Made by a program: the position numbers and the translations under genes
Notes under the pieces: generated by a model
Seen by the model: the letters and a program-made list of their open reading frames with translations, nothing else
What the model was told of the DNA's origin: nothing
Database searches by the model: none
Origin: Scilla litardierei
Taxonomy: Eukaryota; Streptophyta; Magnoliopsida; Asparagales; Asparagaceae
Length of the DNA: 64,000 nucleotides
NCBI GenBank assembly: GCA_030789695.1
Contig: CM061142.1
Coordinates: 282,412,165-282,476,164, forward strand
Direction of reading: 5' to 3'
Shown: positions 20,548-31,673 of the stretch, piece by piece
Position numbering within the stretch: the stretch's first letter is position 1
Layout: the number at the start of each line of letters is the position of its first letter

Positions 20548-22264
20548 TGTAACGACCACTTTTCGTGGTACGTTTTTCGTGCACGTGCTTTTGGCCGTGC
20601 ACGTGTTTGTTTTAGACTTTGTTTGTTGGTGAACACTTTTATGTGATATGCCGTTGCGAACGTCTCTGAGAATATTAAATAGTGGCACTATTTTGGAACG
20701 ACGTTTCTCGAGTCGTTTTCCCACAATTTAAACTTACTCGATGAGACGTGACGATTCTCACTCTTGACGGGAGACGTTTCTATTTTTAGTTTCGTCGTCC
20801 GACGTCGAATCTGAGATCCGTCTTCTTAGTTAGCTCACATTCGTCGCCACGATCACCACGGTATTTATTTCATAATTTTTGGAGTTTATTTGACCACTTT
20901 TATAATTTTTACAAGTTTTATATTATTTTTAATAATTAATTTATAAAGTATTTTCGGCCAAATAAAATTTATTTGAGTTTTAAACGTTTTAAAGAATTTT
21001 TGAGCCAATTTCCAGCTCATTTGGACCAAGTCAAACCCTTGGGTGAGTTGGAGTAGTTTTAATTCAAATTTTAAATTATTTTAATATTCTAATCCTATTA
21101 GATTTAGCCCTAGACCAAGTCAACCCTTCTACACTATATAAAAAACCCCTAGGAAGACCTATTTTCGCAAGAAATTAGCCCTAGCCTCTTCCAAACTCAT
21201 TTTGGACGTTGCGACGAATCGTCGCAACGTTGCGACGTTCAGCACCCCGTCCGACCGAAGAAAACCCCCGCATCCACCCGCTCTGACCGGCCGCCTCGCC
21301 CGCATCCATCGCCGCTCCGCACACAGCATCGACCGCCGCCCCGTTCCCCCGCTTGGCCGAGAGGAGCTCTCGGTCTGACCGAGGCCCCGCTCCGCACCGA
21401 CCCCCGTACAGCGCTCCGCTTCGTTCCCCTGCTCCGCTCCGTGCCCGACCGAAGGAAACGCCCGCTGTGACCGAGCGCCCCAAGCGCTGCACGCTGCAAC
21501 GCTGCCAGCCCTGCATCCCAAGCGAACGACCGATGATCCCTATCGGTCTGACCGAAGGAAACGTCGCACCCCGCTGCTGCGACTGACCCCCAACGCTGCA
21601 ACAGCGCCGCCCAACATGTCTGACCGACAAGTCTCCCCGCACCGAGCCTGTACGACCGACGGCCACTTGTCGCAACCCCGCATCCGTCGCACCGCTTGCC
21701 GCCGTGGGCCCCCAAGTTCTCCAGAGTTATTGTAGGTCCCCCAAAGGCCCCTAGGACTGCTGTGGGCCCCACCTAGGTGTGTTCTCTTCGAGGACTTGCC
21801 GCGTACGACGTCGTCGCACGTCATAGCCCGTCGTCGCACGTGCGAGCTTTGGAATCTGGAATCGTCGCCCGGGTTGATGCTCTGAACTTTCCAGCGAGGA
21901 AACTATATTGGAATCAGGACTTGGAGCGCGATCTTATTATTCCAACCCCCGGCGTCGCTACCCGACGCCGGTGTAGCTTTCGCGTCGTGTTGAGGTAACG
22001 TTTTGCACCCCTAGGACCCCCAACCCTAGTGCATGCTAATCAAGACTAAAAAATCAGTATCTTAAAGTATTTTTAAATGTTTTAGAATTCACTAATCAAG
22101 ATTAATAAAACGGATGTAGGCCGGTGGACTTGTGCACGTAGGAATCGTGACTTGGACTCATTGGACGGTGTGCTCAGACGTCGTGCTTGCAGGCAAGTGA
22201 AACTTGCCAACTCTTGTGTAGGGCCATGTTTTTAGGCCACTTCCTTGTTTTAGCGTAAAAGAGA

Positions 22265-22367
22265 CTAGTCAGTGAAATGATAGCTGGCTAGACGCCTACT
22301 TGATCTAGTTTGACAACGAAACTAGATCCGTCACCTAAATGATCTAGCTTGACAACGAAGCTAGATC
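22265..22367 (+). other. Hairpins A, B1 and B2 (E3 3' LTR)
   Basis: Identical arms and loops to 15797-15899. Confidence 0.65.
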
Positions 22368-22915
22368 CAACCATTAAAATTGTCATTCATGCATGCTAAA
22401 CTGTCACGTTTACTTTTCTTACTTGTACGCTTTACTACTTGCCATGCCATGTCATCCATGCATTAATTGTTGCATCGTAGCACACGCTACAATACTTGTC
22501 CTTGTACTACTTGTCCGGCTAGGTGCACCCCTACGCCATACTTGTTTACACACTTCCTGGCTCGTGGTCCAGAAGCGAGCACTCCAAGTTCGGGGGTAAT
22601 GCCCTGGCTCGATACACGTGGAGGGGTAGGGATAAACGTTCGCTTGAGCTTAGGAGTTGGCCCGCGCAGCCACTCTAGCCAAAAGGCGGAATCTCTGTGC
22701 ACGAGGTGCTTTCTTTACTTGTCTTGTACTTGTCTTGTGAATGCCATGACATGCTCGTACCTTACTTTACTTTACCTGTTGCACTCATACTTTAAACTGC
22801 CATGTCATCGCATTCATGCTAGAACTGCTAGGTTGCTTTCCTTTTCCCACTTCTAGTTTCCTTGCACAAGTCTTCCAGACTTGCTGACATGTGCCCCTTT
22901 CTCTTTGGGTGCCAC

Positions 22916-23023
22916 ATGTTAGACCCTGAGCCAGAGATAGTTGCTGAGGACGAGGTGTTTGCTGACGCTAAGCCAGAGCCTACGTTCGTTGAGGAGTTCG
23001 AGGACACCGGAGACCAGTTTTAG
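22916..23023 (+). CDS. LTR micro-ORF, 35-aa acidic peptide (E3 3' LTR copy)
   Basis: 36 codons, ATG at 22916 and TAG at 23021-23023. One residue differs from the 5' LTR copy: Glu-19 is Lys (GAG to AAG). Otherwise the sequence is the same, with MLDPEPEI start and EDTGDQF end. Function unknown; see the other copies. Confidence 0.5.
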   Translation: MLDPEPEIVAEDEVFADAKPEPTFVEEFEDTGDQF

Positions 23024-24733
23024 AGACTGATTTTACTTGCTTTTGCTTTAGGTTGCTATTAGATGTCAGTGCTTGCACCTTTTCTTTGTTTTCGTACTTT
23101 GTACTTTTGTTGGCCATGCTGGGCCTCCTTTAGACTCTTTTATTTGTAGCCTGGTGGCTTTTCTGCGATGTTGACATTTATTATTATGGATATCTGAGAT
23201 GTACTTTTGTCTCTTTTCGTTATTATTATCTTTGTTTCGTTTCGCGTTGCAAGGACCTGCAGTTTAAATTGATTGACGCTTATCGGACTTGCGGCTTTGT
23301 AGCTTCAAGTCTGAGCGGACCTTCTCACGCTTCGCCTCCACGTTTTTGGGAAGCGGGGCGTGACACCCATCTTATGTGAGGGAGAGGAGAGTAATTTTAA
23401 ATTATATTAATTATTTTAATTATCTTAATTACGTTTTCCGAAACCCTAACCCTAACCCTAGCTCTAACCAATTTATATTAGCCCTAGGCTAGGTTATTTT
23501 CGCATTACACAAACCATAGCCGTCACAAAACCCTAAATCTTGCTTGCGACGATTCGTCGTAACTCCGTTCAGCCGCCGCTAGTGCCCGACCGGAGCCAAC
23601 CCCCGCATTTCCCCGTGCCCGACCGGTGCTCCGCTCCGCATCGCCCGCTTGCAGCGCTCCGCTACAAGCCCCCCTGCTGTCGCCCGCTCCGACCGAGAGC
23701 ATCGCTCGGTCAGACCGAGCGCCCGCTCCGCACAGCCGCTTCGCCCGCACCGCTGCACCATCGCCGCACCCGCTAGCGCCCGACCGGTGGGTTCGCCCGC
23801 TACTACCGAGAGGCCGCCCCGCACCCGCGCTCCGCTCCGCTTCGTTGCAAGTTGCAACGTTGCAACTTGTCCCGCTCCGCTGCGACCGACGGGATCCCTC
23901 GGTCTGACCAAGGGAATCCCTCGCACCGCACCATGCCCCCACCTCCGCTGCGCTGCAACACGCCTGACCGAGAGCCCATCTCAGTCTGACCGAGAGGAAC
24001 CCCCGCACCGGCAGTGCATGCCCGACGGCCGTTCGTCGCAAGTTGGCTTCTCCCACACCAACTCCTGTGGTGGGCCCCCCAAGTCCTCCAGGGGTGATGT
24101 GGGTCCCCCATTGACCCCTAGCACTGCTGTGGGCCCCACTTGGGTGTGCTACTTCACGGATTTACCATCTACGACGTTGCGACACGTCGTTGGCTTTCGT
24201 CGCAAGTTCCAGCTTTTGGAGAATCGTGCGAGGACCAGATCTGAAGCTGAGGAGTTCTCCGATCAGACACGACTTCCTATCTTCGACAAACTCCGGTTCA
24301 GGTTGGTTCACCGAAACTCGTAGAAACCCCCACAATAGCTGACTGAACCCTAAACTAAAAATCGTCAACTTGAACTAAAAGTTATTTCCAGCACAAGTAA
24401 AACGTTGTACAAATCTAGAAAATCGACGAATGGACTTTGTTGACTGTGCACATACGATAGATCGTCGATTAGGCTGAAACATCAAAAAAGTGACTTTTGA
24501 CGAATAGGATAGTCCCGATAACCTAGAAACGAACCATAATAGGATTTGATGAATTTGAGACCTGACACCGTCACCGTGGCGATATTTCAGACGGACTTCC
24601 TTGGACGAGACGCTTGGATGAGACGCTTCGAGAGGACGACACACTCGCCATCGCAGGCAAGTGTACCCACTTGCGTTTTTGATCGTGCTTTGGTATTAGA
24701 TTGCTAGAACAGTTAAACTGTGAATGTATAGAA

Positions 24734-24797
24734 CTGGACGTGAAATGATAGCGTCCGGGATGCCCCTGACGACTTAGACTTGACGATGAAGTCTAAT
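24734..24797 (+). other. Hairpins A and B (E2 3' LTR)
   Basis: A: CTGGAC/GTCCGG around GTGAAATGATAGC (one G-U pair). B: TTAGAC/GTCTAA around TTGACGATGAA, fully paired, whereas the 5' LTR copy has one mismatch. Confidence 0.6.
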
Positions 24798-24894
24798 CTC
24801 GACAAACAACAACTTTTGACACCGTAGGGCTATCTTGTGTATGCGTGCGTGTGGACACCCTAGAATAACAATTCCTTACACTTGTCATGTCATG

Positions 24895-25130
24895 TCCCTG
24901 TTACACAAAAAGCCTGCGGGCGTTTCGGATGCTCTCCATGCGAGAGTGATCCCCGTGACTGTTATACAAAAAACCTGCGGGTGTTTCAGATGCTTTCCCT
25001 AGCGGAAGCGATCCCTGTGATACAAAAAGCCTGCAGGCGTTTCGGATGCTTTCCCTAGCGAAAGTGATCCCCGTGATACAAAAAGCCTGCAGGCGTTTCG
25101 GATGCTCTCCATGCGACAGTGATCCCCGTG
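24895..25130 (+). repeat. Tandem repeat, about 57-bp unit (E2 3' LTR)
   Basis: Four units beginning TACAAAAAGCCTGC or close variants, matching the array at 9296-9530, with small changes in the hairpin arms of individual units. Confidence 0.85.
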
Positions 25131-25549
25131 ATACACAGCCTGCTGGCAATAGGGCACTCGCCAAGCTAGAGCGAGTGATCCCTTGTACTGGTGTCTTGTC
25201 TTGTCTTGTCTTCCTTGGGGTTTGGGGTTGGGTTGAGCGTGCGCACGGCAAGAGGGTCTGATCCCCCTCGAACCGTAAGGCGTGAACCCTTTCGTGTCTC
25301 ACTTGTCTTGTCCCGTCTTATTCCCGTCACGTCCCGACTTGTCATGACACCTGTAGGTTAGTCCCGTAGCTGGTATCACACGCTACTACTACTATTACTT
25401 GTCCCGTTTTACTTTTCTGCTACGTTACTTCCTGTTGTGTTACTCTGTTATAACCACAGCATGCTAATCAACCAGTAAACTGTTGTGTAATAGAACCTCA
25501 GCATGTTGATCAACCAGTAAACCGTTGTTTAAAGTTCGGTGCACTTGCA

Positions 25550-25619
25550 GTAAAGTCTAACCCTTCTTGTAGACTTTACCTGACGTATAGTTCCTTTCTC
25601 TTGGGTGCTATACGTCAGG
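25550..25619 (+). other. Hairpins C1 and C2 (E2 3' LTR)
   Basis: C1 is as in the 5' LTR. C2 (25579-25619) pairs CCTGACGTATAG with CTATACGTCAGG; relative to the 5' LTR both members of one pair have changed (C-G to T-A). Confidence 0.7.
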
Positions 25620-26012
25620 TGTTCAGCCAGAGTTCATGGACGAGGCAGACTCACTGGAGTACGAGGAGCCGAGGACGTCGACCCAGAGTACGTGCCTGAC
25701 GAGGATCAGACCTTGAGGTCTTTTAGTCGCCACTTTCATATGTTACTACTTTCAGTTTTCTTTTAGATAGTTTGTTGCCACGCTTAGGCTTCTTTTTAGA
25801 CTTTGTACTTGTTGGATATTATATCTCTAATTTAATGAATGCAACTTTCTTTCCGTACTTTCTGTTGTTTCGAACTATATTAATGCAAGAACCTGAAAAT
25901 CCTTTAAAATGGTACCTCTACAGACGCTTATTGGGTCCGAGCTTCTCAGCTCTGGCCTAAGCGGGCCTTGTCACGCTTCGCCTCCGTCCATTTTGGGAAG
26001 CGGGGCGTGACA

Positions 26013-27909
26013 ATGTCCGTGTATCCCACAACTCAGGAACACGCAAAGTGCTTAATCCTATAACTTAGGACTAAGCACACTCTCACAAACCGAGAGCAAA
26101 ACGAAAATCTTGACTCCCATAACTTGGGATCAAGCCAATCCTCTCACCACCGTGAGTATAAAACAAATATGAAGTATAAAGATTGAAATATAAAATTTCT
26201 AACCACAAAATGCTATGCCTTGAGAAATACTTACCAATATAGGGGAAGAATGGATTTTGAGGAATATGAGATCACCAAACCCTAGCTCCACCAAGATGAG
26301 CAGCAATAGATGGCTAGGGAGAAGTTGGTGACTTGGATTCAAGCTATTAGCTTGAGAAGCTCACAAGGAATGAGAATCTCTCTTGAGTAATTAGTGCTCA
26401 AAGAGAAAGAGAGAGATTCTTGTGAGATAAGAGAGCTTGAAAATGGAGTTGAATGGCTCTTCTCAAAGATGTGAAAATGTCTCTAATTTCAGCCTTCAAT
26501 CCCTGGTTTGAAGCACTCAAACTTATATAGGGAAGAGAGAAAACGGTCACAAAAATCGTGGCATAAAATGCCCCAACGGCTCTATTCTAAAGCTGCTTAA
26601 TCGGTCTAAGAAGGATCACTGACCGGTTAGTTTGGAAACTAGTCGGTCGGTGAACCTTCTTGGACCGACTAGAAGGAAGACATCGAAGATAGTGAACTCA
26701 AAAGATATACGAACTAGTCGGTCTAAGAAGAAACATCAACCGACTAGTTTGATAACTAGTCGGTCGGTGAACCTTCTTGGACCGACTAATTAGTCGAAGT
26801 GAAATCAAAGATATGAAGAACTAGTCGGTCTAAGAAGAAACACCAACCGACTAGTTTGACAACTAGTCGGTCGGTGAACCTTCTTGGACCGACTAATTAG
26901 TCAACAGTAAAGAAGTCAAATTTCACTAGGAGAACTAGTCGGTCTGAGAAGAAACACCAACCGACTAGATCGTCATTTAGTCGGTCGGTGAACCTTCTTG
27001 GACCGACTAATAGGTCAACAAATAGTCTTGAATTGATTAGGATAACTAGTCGGTCTGAGAAGGATTTCCAACCGACTAAACCGTCATCTAGTCGGTCGGT
27101 GAACCTTCTTGGACCGACTAATTGATCAACAGTGAATGGGCTGAAACAAGCAAGGATATCTAGTCGGTTCAAGAAGGATTTCCAACCGACTAAATCGTCA
27201 TCTAGTCGGTTGGTTCTTCTACTTGAACCAACTAAGATGCATACGAAGCCGAGAAATGAAGCGATAAGCTACGGGAAAGTTTCTAATGGCTTCTAAGGCA
27301 ATCCTAGAGATAAGATGTGAAAGTTAAGAAGATTTCTAGGCAAGTACTACTCAAGGCTTAACATTCTACTAAACCAAAGCTAGAAGACAATAAAAGTAAA
27401 CACGACAAACCGTCTTCAAAGCTTCAACAGGAAGAATCCGAATCCCTTGACTTCATGAATACTCCTTGAGCTTCAACGAAGCTCCAGGCACAACGATTAC
27501 GCATTCTGAGGAAGTCTTGGGACGTCGCTTGAGATGAACAAATTACTTTGGCGACGATCTCCATAATTCTTCATGGTCTTGAGTCTTTTAGTTGAATGAC
27601 TTGAAAATCTCCAACGTCATGGTCTTCGAAGCTTTTGACTAAACCATTCCTATCTTCTCTTTGGATTGAATCTCCATTCATTTGTTGATGCCATTGGCTT
27701 GAGGTTTGAAGTAGCCTTTGAGTTCTTCAAGCCAATGCTTCATCTTTGTTGATCTACCAAGTCCTCCACTTGAATCAACACGTGTAGTCACTTTTGATCT
27801 TATTGAATCTAATTGGTGACTTTTTAGCTAACTGCAATCACAAGAGTTAGTCACAATGATTTGTGTTTGATCATCATCAAAATCAAGGTGGAGAGTCCAA
27901 TACTCAACA
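26013..27909 (-). mobile_element. E8, truncated Sirevirus-type LTR
   Basis: Related to the LTRs of E6 (shared CTAGCTCCA, GCTTGAGAAGCTCACAA blocks and the motif array). On the minus strand it starts TGTTGAGTATTGG at 27909, has TATA CTATATAAGTTTG near 26530, and is cut by E2 at 26013, so the typical LTR end is missing. No polypurine tract follows at 27910, so this was probably already a solo LTR. Confidence 0.75.
26600..27235 (-). promoter_or_regulatory. Palindromic AGTCGGTC array (E8)
   Basis: Repeated pairs AACTAGTCGGTCGGTGAACC and TTCTTGGACCGACTAA, mostly about 70-90 bp apart, placed just upstream (minus strand) of the TATA near 26530. The same motif as in the Ty3/gypsy LTRs of E1 and E4. 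Confidence 0.6.
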
Positions 27910-28172
27910 AATCATGCAATGTTGGTTACAATTTGTTTATGTGATCAATATTTCCATTGGAGTGCATAAGCTACAACCCAACTACACCCCAACTACACCA
28001 CCATGAGAAATTATTGTATATGCTGCCTCAAAATAGAAGATTGATAAAGTTAAAAGAATCGAGACAACTGAACAAAAACAACCATAGCAAAACCAATCAC
28101 ACGAGGTAAGATCAGATAAACATACACAACCAAGATTAAATATTACATTGTCATACTTTCGAATTAGCATTA
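27910..28172. other. Unassigned spacer
   Basis: AT-rich DNA between the Sirevirus LTR and the 3' end of the small minus-strand gene. It may contain that gene's 3' UTR and terminator; no clear signal seen. Confidence 0.4.
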
Positions 28173-28391
28173 TTACATACGCTTAGCTATGATAACTACA
28201 CCAATAATTACAACAAACACACTATTAAATGCCACAACACATGTTAAACATCCACATATGAAAGAGGCGTTGAACAATTCACTTCGTCTACCTAGAGCTT
28301 CATGTCCTACATTTCTCTGTACACATTGATCTACAGTCTCTCCCAGTAGAGACACCTCTGATCTTTGACTTTGTCCAACGGAAGTGAACAT
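28173..28391 (-). CDS. Short ORF with C-terminal membrane segment, possibly frameshifted 3' part of the viroplasmin-domain gene
   Basis: A minus-strand ORF of 72 codons that overlaps the end of the viroplasmin-domain ORF in another frame. Its last 25 residues are hydrophobic (around VVAFNSVFVVIIGVVII) and end in a basic KRM tail, like a tail anchor. A one-base slip or splicing could join it to the upstream domain; no suitable intron is visible. It may be meaningless. Low confidence. Confidence 0.25.
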   Translation of the reverse strand: MFTSVGQSQRSEVSLLGETVDQCVQRNVGHEALGRRSELFNASFICGCLTCVVAFNSVFVVIIGVVIIAKRM

Positions 28392-28579
28392 GTCTTGACC
28401 CCATAATCAGAACGAATTTCCTTGAATTGAGCATTCCAAAACTCTGCGACCTCTTCGTACGTGTTAAAGCCCTTAAATACCGCATTATGAAATCCTTGAA
28501 CATGATGCCGACATTCTTCCCAACTCCCAAAAAATCCGCGGTGCCGGCCATTTCTCACAACATAAATTTTCTTTGCCAT
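28331..28579 (-). CDS. Single-domain protein with RNase H1 N-terminal / caulimovirus viroplasmin fold
   Basis: 82 codons, ATG at 28579-28577. Residues about 3-48 match the RNA/DNA-hybrid-binding domain found at the N terminus of RNase H1 and in viroplasmins: KIYVVRNGR, GFFGSWEECRHHVQGF, AVFKGF, then an EE-rich helix. The aromatic and SWxEC positions of the family are present. No RNase H catalytic domain follows. A splice acceptor (TCTTGTAG|G) lies just before the ATG on the minus strand, so a 5' UTR intron is likely. Known members bind RNA/DNA hybrids or double-stranded RNA; the role here is unknown. It could be a host gene or a TE-derived gene. Confidence 0.6.
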   Translation of the reverse strand: MAKKIYVVRNGRHRGFFGSWEECRHHVQGFHNAVFKGFNTYEEVAEFWNAQFKEIRSDYGVKTCSLPLDKVKDQRCLYWERL

Positions 28580-29133
28580 TTAAACCTACAAGATTCCCAA
28601 ACAAAATTAAAACAACGTTTAATTACATGTAACTGCACAGCAGTAATCAATATTGAAACAGCAACAATTTCCTATTCACAGTTTCCTTCCCTGCACAACA
28701 CAAAATAATATTGAACGAGCAACAATTTTCCATATGGTTGAGAAAAAAGTTTCAAAATAATTTCTTTGAGGGAACAATTGTAGAGTTAATTGAAATAAGC
28801 TAAAATTTGTTATCACAATATCTGTACATCCCACGAGGCGTTAACCGAACCCTTCACGTTCAGTTAGCTAAAAGGGAATGATTTCAGGGAAACCCTAAAG
28901 CCCCAAATCAGTCGGGAAGGAGGTGATGCGAGAGAGGAAGCAGAGGCGAAGGAGAAAACCCCGATTCAAACCCCTAACGACCCAAATCAGTCGGGAAGGT
29001 GGGAGCTGCGAGAGAGGAATCAGAGGCAAGCTGCGAGAGAGGAACCAGGAAGCGCCATCGAGATCAAGATCTCGTGCGAGAGAGGAATCAGGAATTGCCA
29101 GGGAGCTCGATATCGCGTGCGAGATCGAGAGCA

Positions 29134-29135
<2 letters not shown>
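28580..29135 (-). promoter_or_regulatory. Probable 5' UTR/intron and promoter of the viroplasmin-domain gene
   Basis: Upstream on the minus strand there is an AT-rich stretch ending in TCTTGTAG (28600-28840), then a GC-richer part with two direct copies of AAATCAGTCGGGAAGG (near 28906 and 28985) and of GCGAGAGAGGAA. Consistent with a UTR intron preceded by a first exon; no clear TATA seen. Confidence 0.35.

Positions 29136-29189
<54 letters not shown>
29136..29189. repeat. (GA)n microsatellite
   Basis: About 27 GA units; reads as CT on the minus strand, typical of plant 5' UTR/core promoter CT tracts. Followed by alternating CGCG/TGCG. Confidence 0.95.
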
Positions 29190-29190
<1 letters not shown>

Positions 29191-29431
29191 ACGTGCGCGC
29201 GCGTGCGCGCGCGGGGTGGTCACGTGAGCTCGCTGGGAGAGAGGGAGGGGGTCATGGGCTCTCGATGGGAGAGAGTGAGGGGCGGAGACCGCAGGATTAG
29301 ATCGGACGGATGAGGAACGCCCCGCATGTTGAGTTGGCTTGCGTTCCTATGATAAGATCAGACGCACTTAGGCCCATTCGCACGAGCATCGTGCGAATCT
29401 CATTCGCAGCCGAATACTGTATATATATGGC
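29190..29431. other. Unassigned GC-richer spacer
   Basis: Contains alternating CG/TG after the GA repeat and ends in TATATATATGGC at the MITE-like repeat boundary. No gene seen. Confidence 0.4.
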
Positions 29432-29799
29432 AATCTTCGGGTGCGAAAGATGGGGTTTTCGCACGGTGTGAAAACTTTTTCTTATTTTTTTGAAATTATT
29501 TTTTTCAAAATTATTTTTTTGATGTTTAATCCATACAATTATATACCCCGGGAAAAATAATGGGTGAACCCGTTGGGGATTGGAGCACACATTCATCCGT
29601 TACAAATTTAACGGTCTCAAAACGTGCGAATTTGTTGAAATGCCTTGATCGAAGGCCAAATGACATTATTTCTCAACGATTATTTTTTGAAGGGGGTATA
29701 ACAATATATAATGAGGGTAGCAAAAAGAATTTTTGAAATTTTTTTGAAAAAATACAAAAAATATTTTCGCACGGTGCGAAATGTTTTTAATTGAAGATT
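29432..29799. mobile_element. MITE-like repeat, copy 2
   Basis: Same 370-bp unit as 6092-6464, including two copies of a near-perfect 17-bp palindrome, TTTCGCACGGTGCGAAA, and a conserved core (AATGGGTGAACCCGTTGGG, GCCTTGATCGAAGGCC). The ends AATCTTC and GAAGATT are exact 7-bp inverted repeats. It lies between TA- and CA-rich simple sequence. Confidence 0.65.
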
Positions 29800-29962
29800 T
29801 ACACACACACACACACATATGCACATATATAAATTCGAAACCAAAACACACAACGAAACCAAAGAAATGGGCGAAACTGTTCGAAACCTTAAAAAATTTC
29901 CAACGGCCAAAACCGAAACCGAGTTCTCAAAACTTGGTTCTGTGACAGTTGGTTCGATTTGA

Positions 29963-31673
29963 TGTAATGCCCTGCGTAGCTACTGCACAAGTACTAGGGG
30001 GTGAATAGTACTTTAAAATAATCAAGAGTGTTATTCCTAATTATTGTGCAAAACACAAACAACAATGCGGAATAACTACAATCAACAAGAATCAAACAAC
30101 GCAAACAATACGATATAACAGGTTCGGATCCACCCAAGTCTCCCCGACTTGTTCATGGTGATCTAACATCCCAACCACCCGGATCTCCTCCGGATACTTG
30201 AGTTAGAAACCACTAACCCAAGCTTTGCACTATGAAATTCTTATAGAAAAACCTCCACAAGACCAAATCATACACAAAAGAACATGTGACTCCCACAACC
30301 CGGGATCACACACTTCTCTCACAACCGAGAGAACAACTTGCAAAAGCAAAGTAAATGAAACAATGAAATACTTACCAACAAAATCCTATGCCTTGAGTAA
30401 ACTTACGATTTTAGGGCAAGAAGGATTTTGGAAGAGAAGAAGTCACCAAACCCTAGCTCCAAGAAGTTGACCAGCAATAGAAGCCTAGGGAGGAGTTGGT
30501 GACCTTGAATCAAGCTCTTAGCTTGAGAGGCTCACAATGGAGAGAATCTCTCTTGAGGAATTAGGGCTCAAGAAGTTGAGGAAGAGATTCTTGTGAGAAG
30601 AGAGAGCTTTGAAATAGAGTTGAATGGCTCCTCTTTGATTTCTCTAAACCTCTAGAATATCAGCCTTGAATACTAGGAAAGAACCCCTCCAAGTACATAT
30701 AGGATAGATGAAAGAGAGAGCCAAAAATCGTGCAATAAATGCACCAACGGCTCTATTCTGAAGCAGTTTAATCGGTCAAAGAAGGATCACTGACCGATTA
30801 GTTTCTCAACTAGTCGGTCGGTGATTCTTCTTGGACCGACTAAGAGGATGACAACCAATAAAAATAGTTCAGGAGAAATAGAACTAGTCTGTCTAAGAAG
30901 ACTTGCCAACCGACTAGTTTGACAACTAGTCGGTCGGTGAGTGTTCTTTGACCGACTAAGAGTTGAAATACGATAGGCTGTCAACTAGGAGAACTAGTCG
31001 ATTTAAGAACAAATTCCAACCGATTAGTTTCTCAACTAGTCGGTTGATAATTGTTCTTTGACCGACTAACGATAAACAGTAGCTCAGGCTGTGAAAATGA
31101 AGATATAACTAGTCGGTCTAAGAAGGATTCCAAACCGACTAGTTTGACAACTAGTCGGTCGTGAACCTTCTTGGACCGACTAATTGGTCAACAGTAAATG
31201 AGCTGAATTGAGGTAGGATATCTAGTCGGTTAATGAAGGATTGCTGACCGACTAGATTGCCATCTAGTCGGTTGGTTCTTCTTATTGAACCAACTAAGTT
31301 GCACTAGAAGCCGCGAAATGAAGCGTAAGGCTTCGGGAAAGATTCTATAGGCTTCTATGATAATCATAGCTCTAATAATGTAAGACCTACTCAAGGCTTA
31401 ACATTCTACGGAAAGAAACTAGAAGACTATAAATTAACCTTGACGAACCGTCTTCAAAAGCTTCAATCCGAATCTCTTGACTTCAATAATGCTCCTAGAG
31501 TTTCAACGAAGCTTCAGGCTCATGATCACATGCTTTGAGAAGTCTTGAGACGTTACTTTTGATATACGTAGACTTTTGGCGATGATCTCCATAACTGCGC
31601 TCACAAGGAGTTAGTTCACAATATTTATGTTTGTTCATCATCAAAACCAAATCCGGGGAATCAATACTCAACA
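29963..31673 (-). mobile_element. E6 3' LTR
   Basis: 1711 bp; on the minus strand begins TGTTGAGTATTG at 31673 and ends GGGCATTACA. Contains an AGTCGGTC array at about 30772-31295 upstream of the presumed promoter. Confidence 0.9.
30772..31295 (-). promoter_or_regulatory. Palindromic AGTCGGTC array (E6 3' LTR)
   Basis: Inverted AGTCGGTC/GACCGACT pairs as in E8, several degraded by single changes (for example AACTAGTCTGTC at 30892). Confidence 0.55.

Larger units (their letters stand above)
14080..23365 (+). mobile_element. E3, complete LARD (9.3 kb, TSD CCCAT)
   Basis: LTRs 14080-16898 (2819 bp) and 20548-23365 (2818 bp) flank a 3.65-kb non-coding internal region. The 5-bp target duplication CCCAT lies at 14075-14079 and 23366-23370. 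LTRs differ at about 22 positions by eye (0.8%), indicating a recent insertion. LTR ends, leader, purine tract and hairpin module match the autonomous type E1/E4. Confidence 0.93.
20548..23365 (+). mobile_element. E3 3' LTR
   Basis: 2818 bp, same layout as the 5' LTR: TATA about 21134, GC island about 21213-21768, hairpins A/B1/B2 22265-22367, micro-ORF 22916-23023. Followed by target duplicate CCCAT and the rest of the E2 LTR. Confidence 0.93.
23366..26012 (+). mobile_element. E2 3' LTR, right segment
   Basis: Continuation of the E2 LTR after E3. It contains a telomere-type box (AAACCCTAACCCTAACCC at 23442), a weak TATA (TTTATATTAG near 23471), a GC-rich palindrome island (about 23560-24010), hairpins A/B (24734-24797), the tandem repeat (24895-25130) and hairpins C1/C2 (25550-25619). 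It ends GGCGTGACA at 26012, where it abuts the truncated Sirevirus LTR E8. Full LTR length is about 3.1 kb. Confidence 0.9.

Noticed and set aside
28999..29313. Arg/Glu-rich frame over the GA repeat
   Set aside because: Translation of (GA)n; not a protein.
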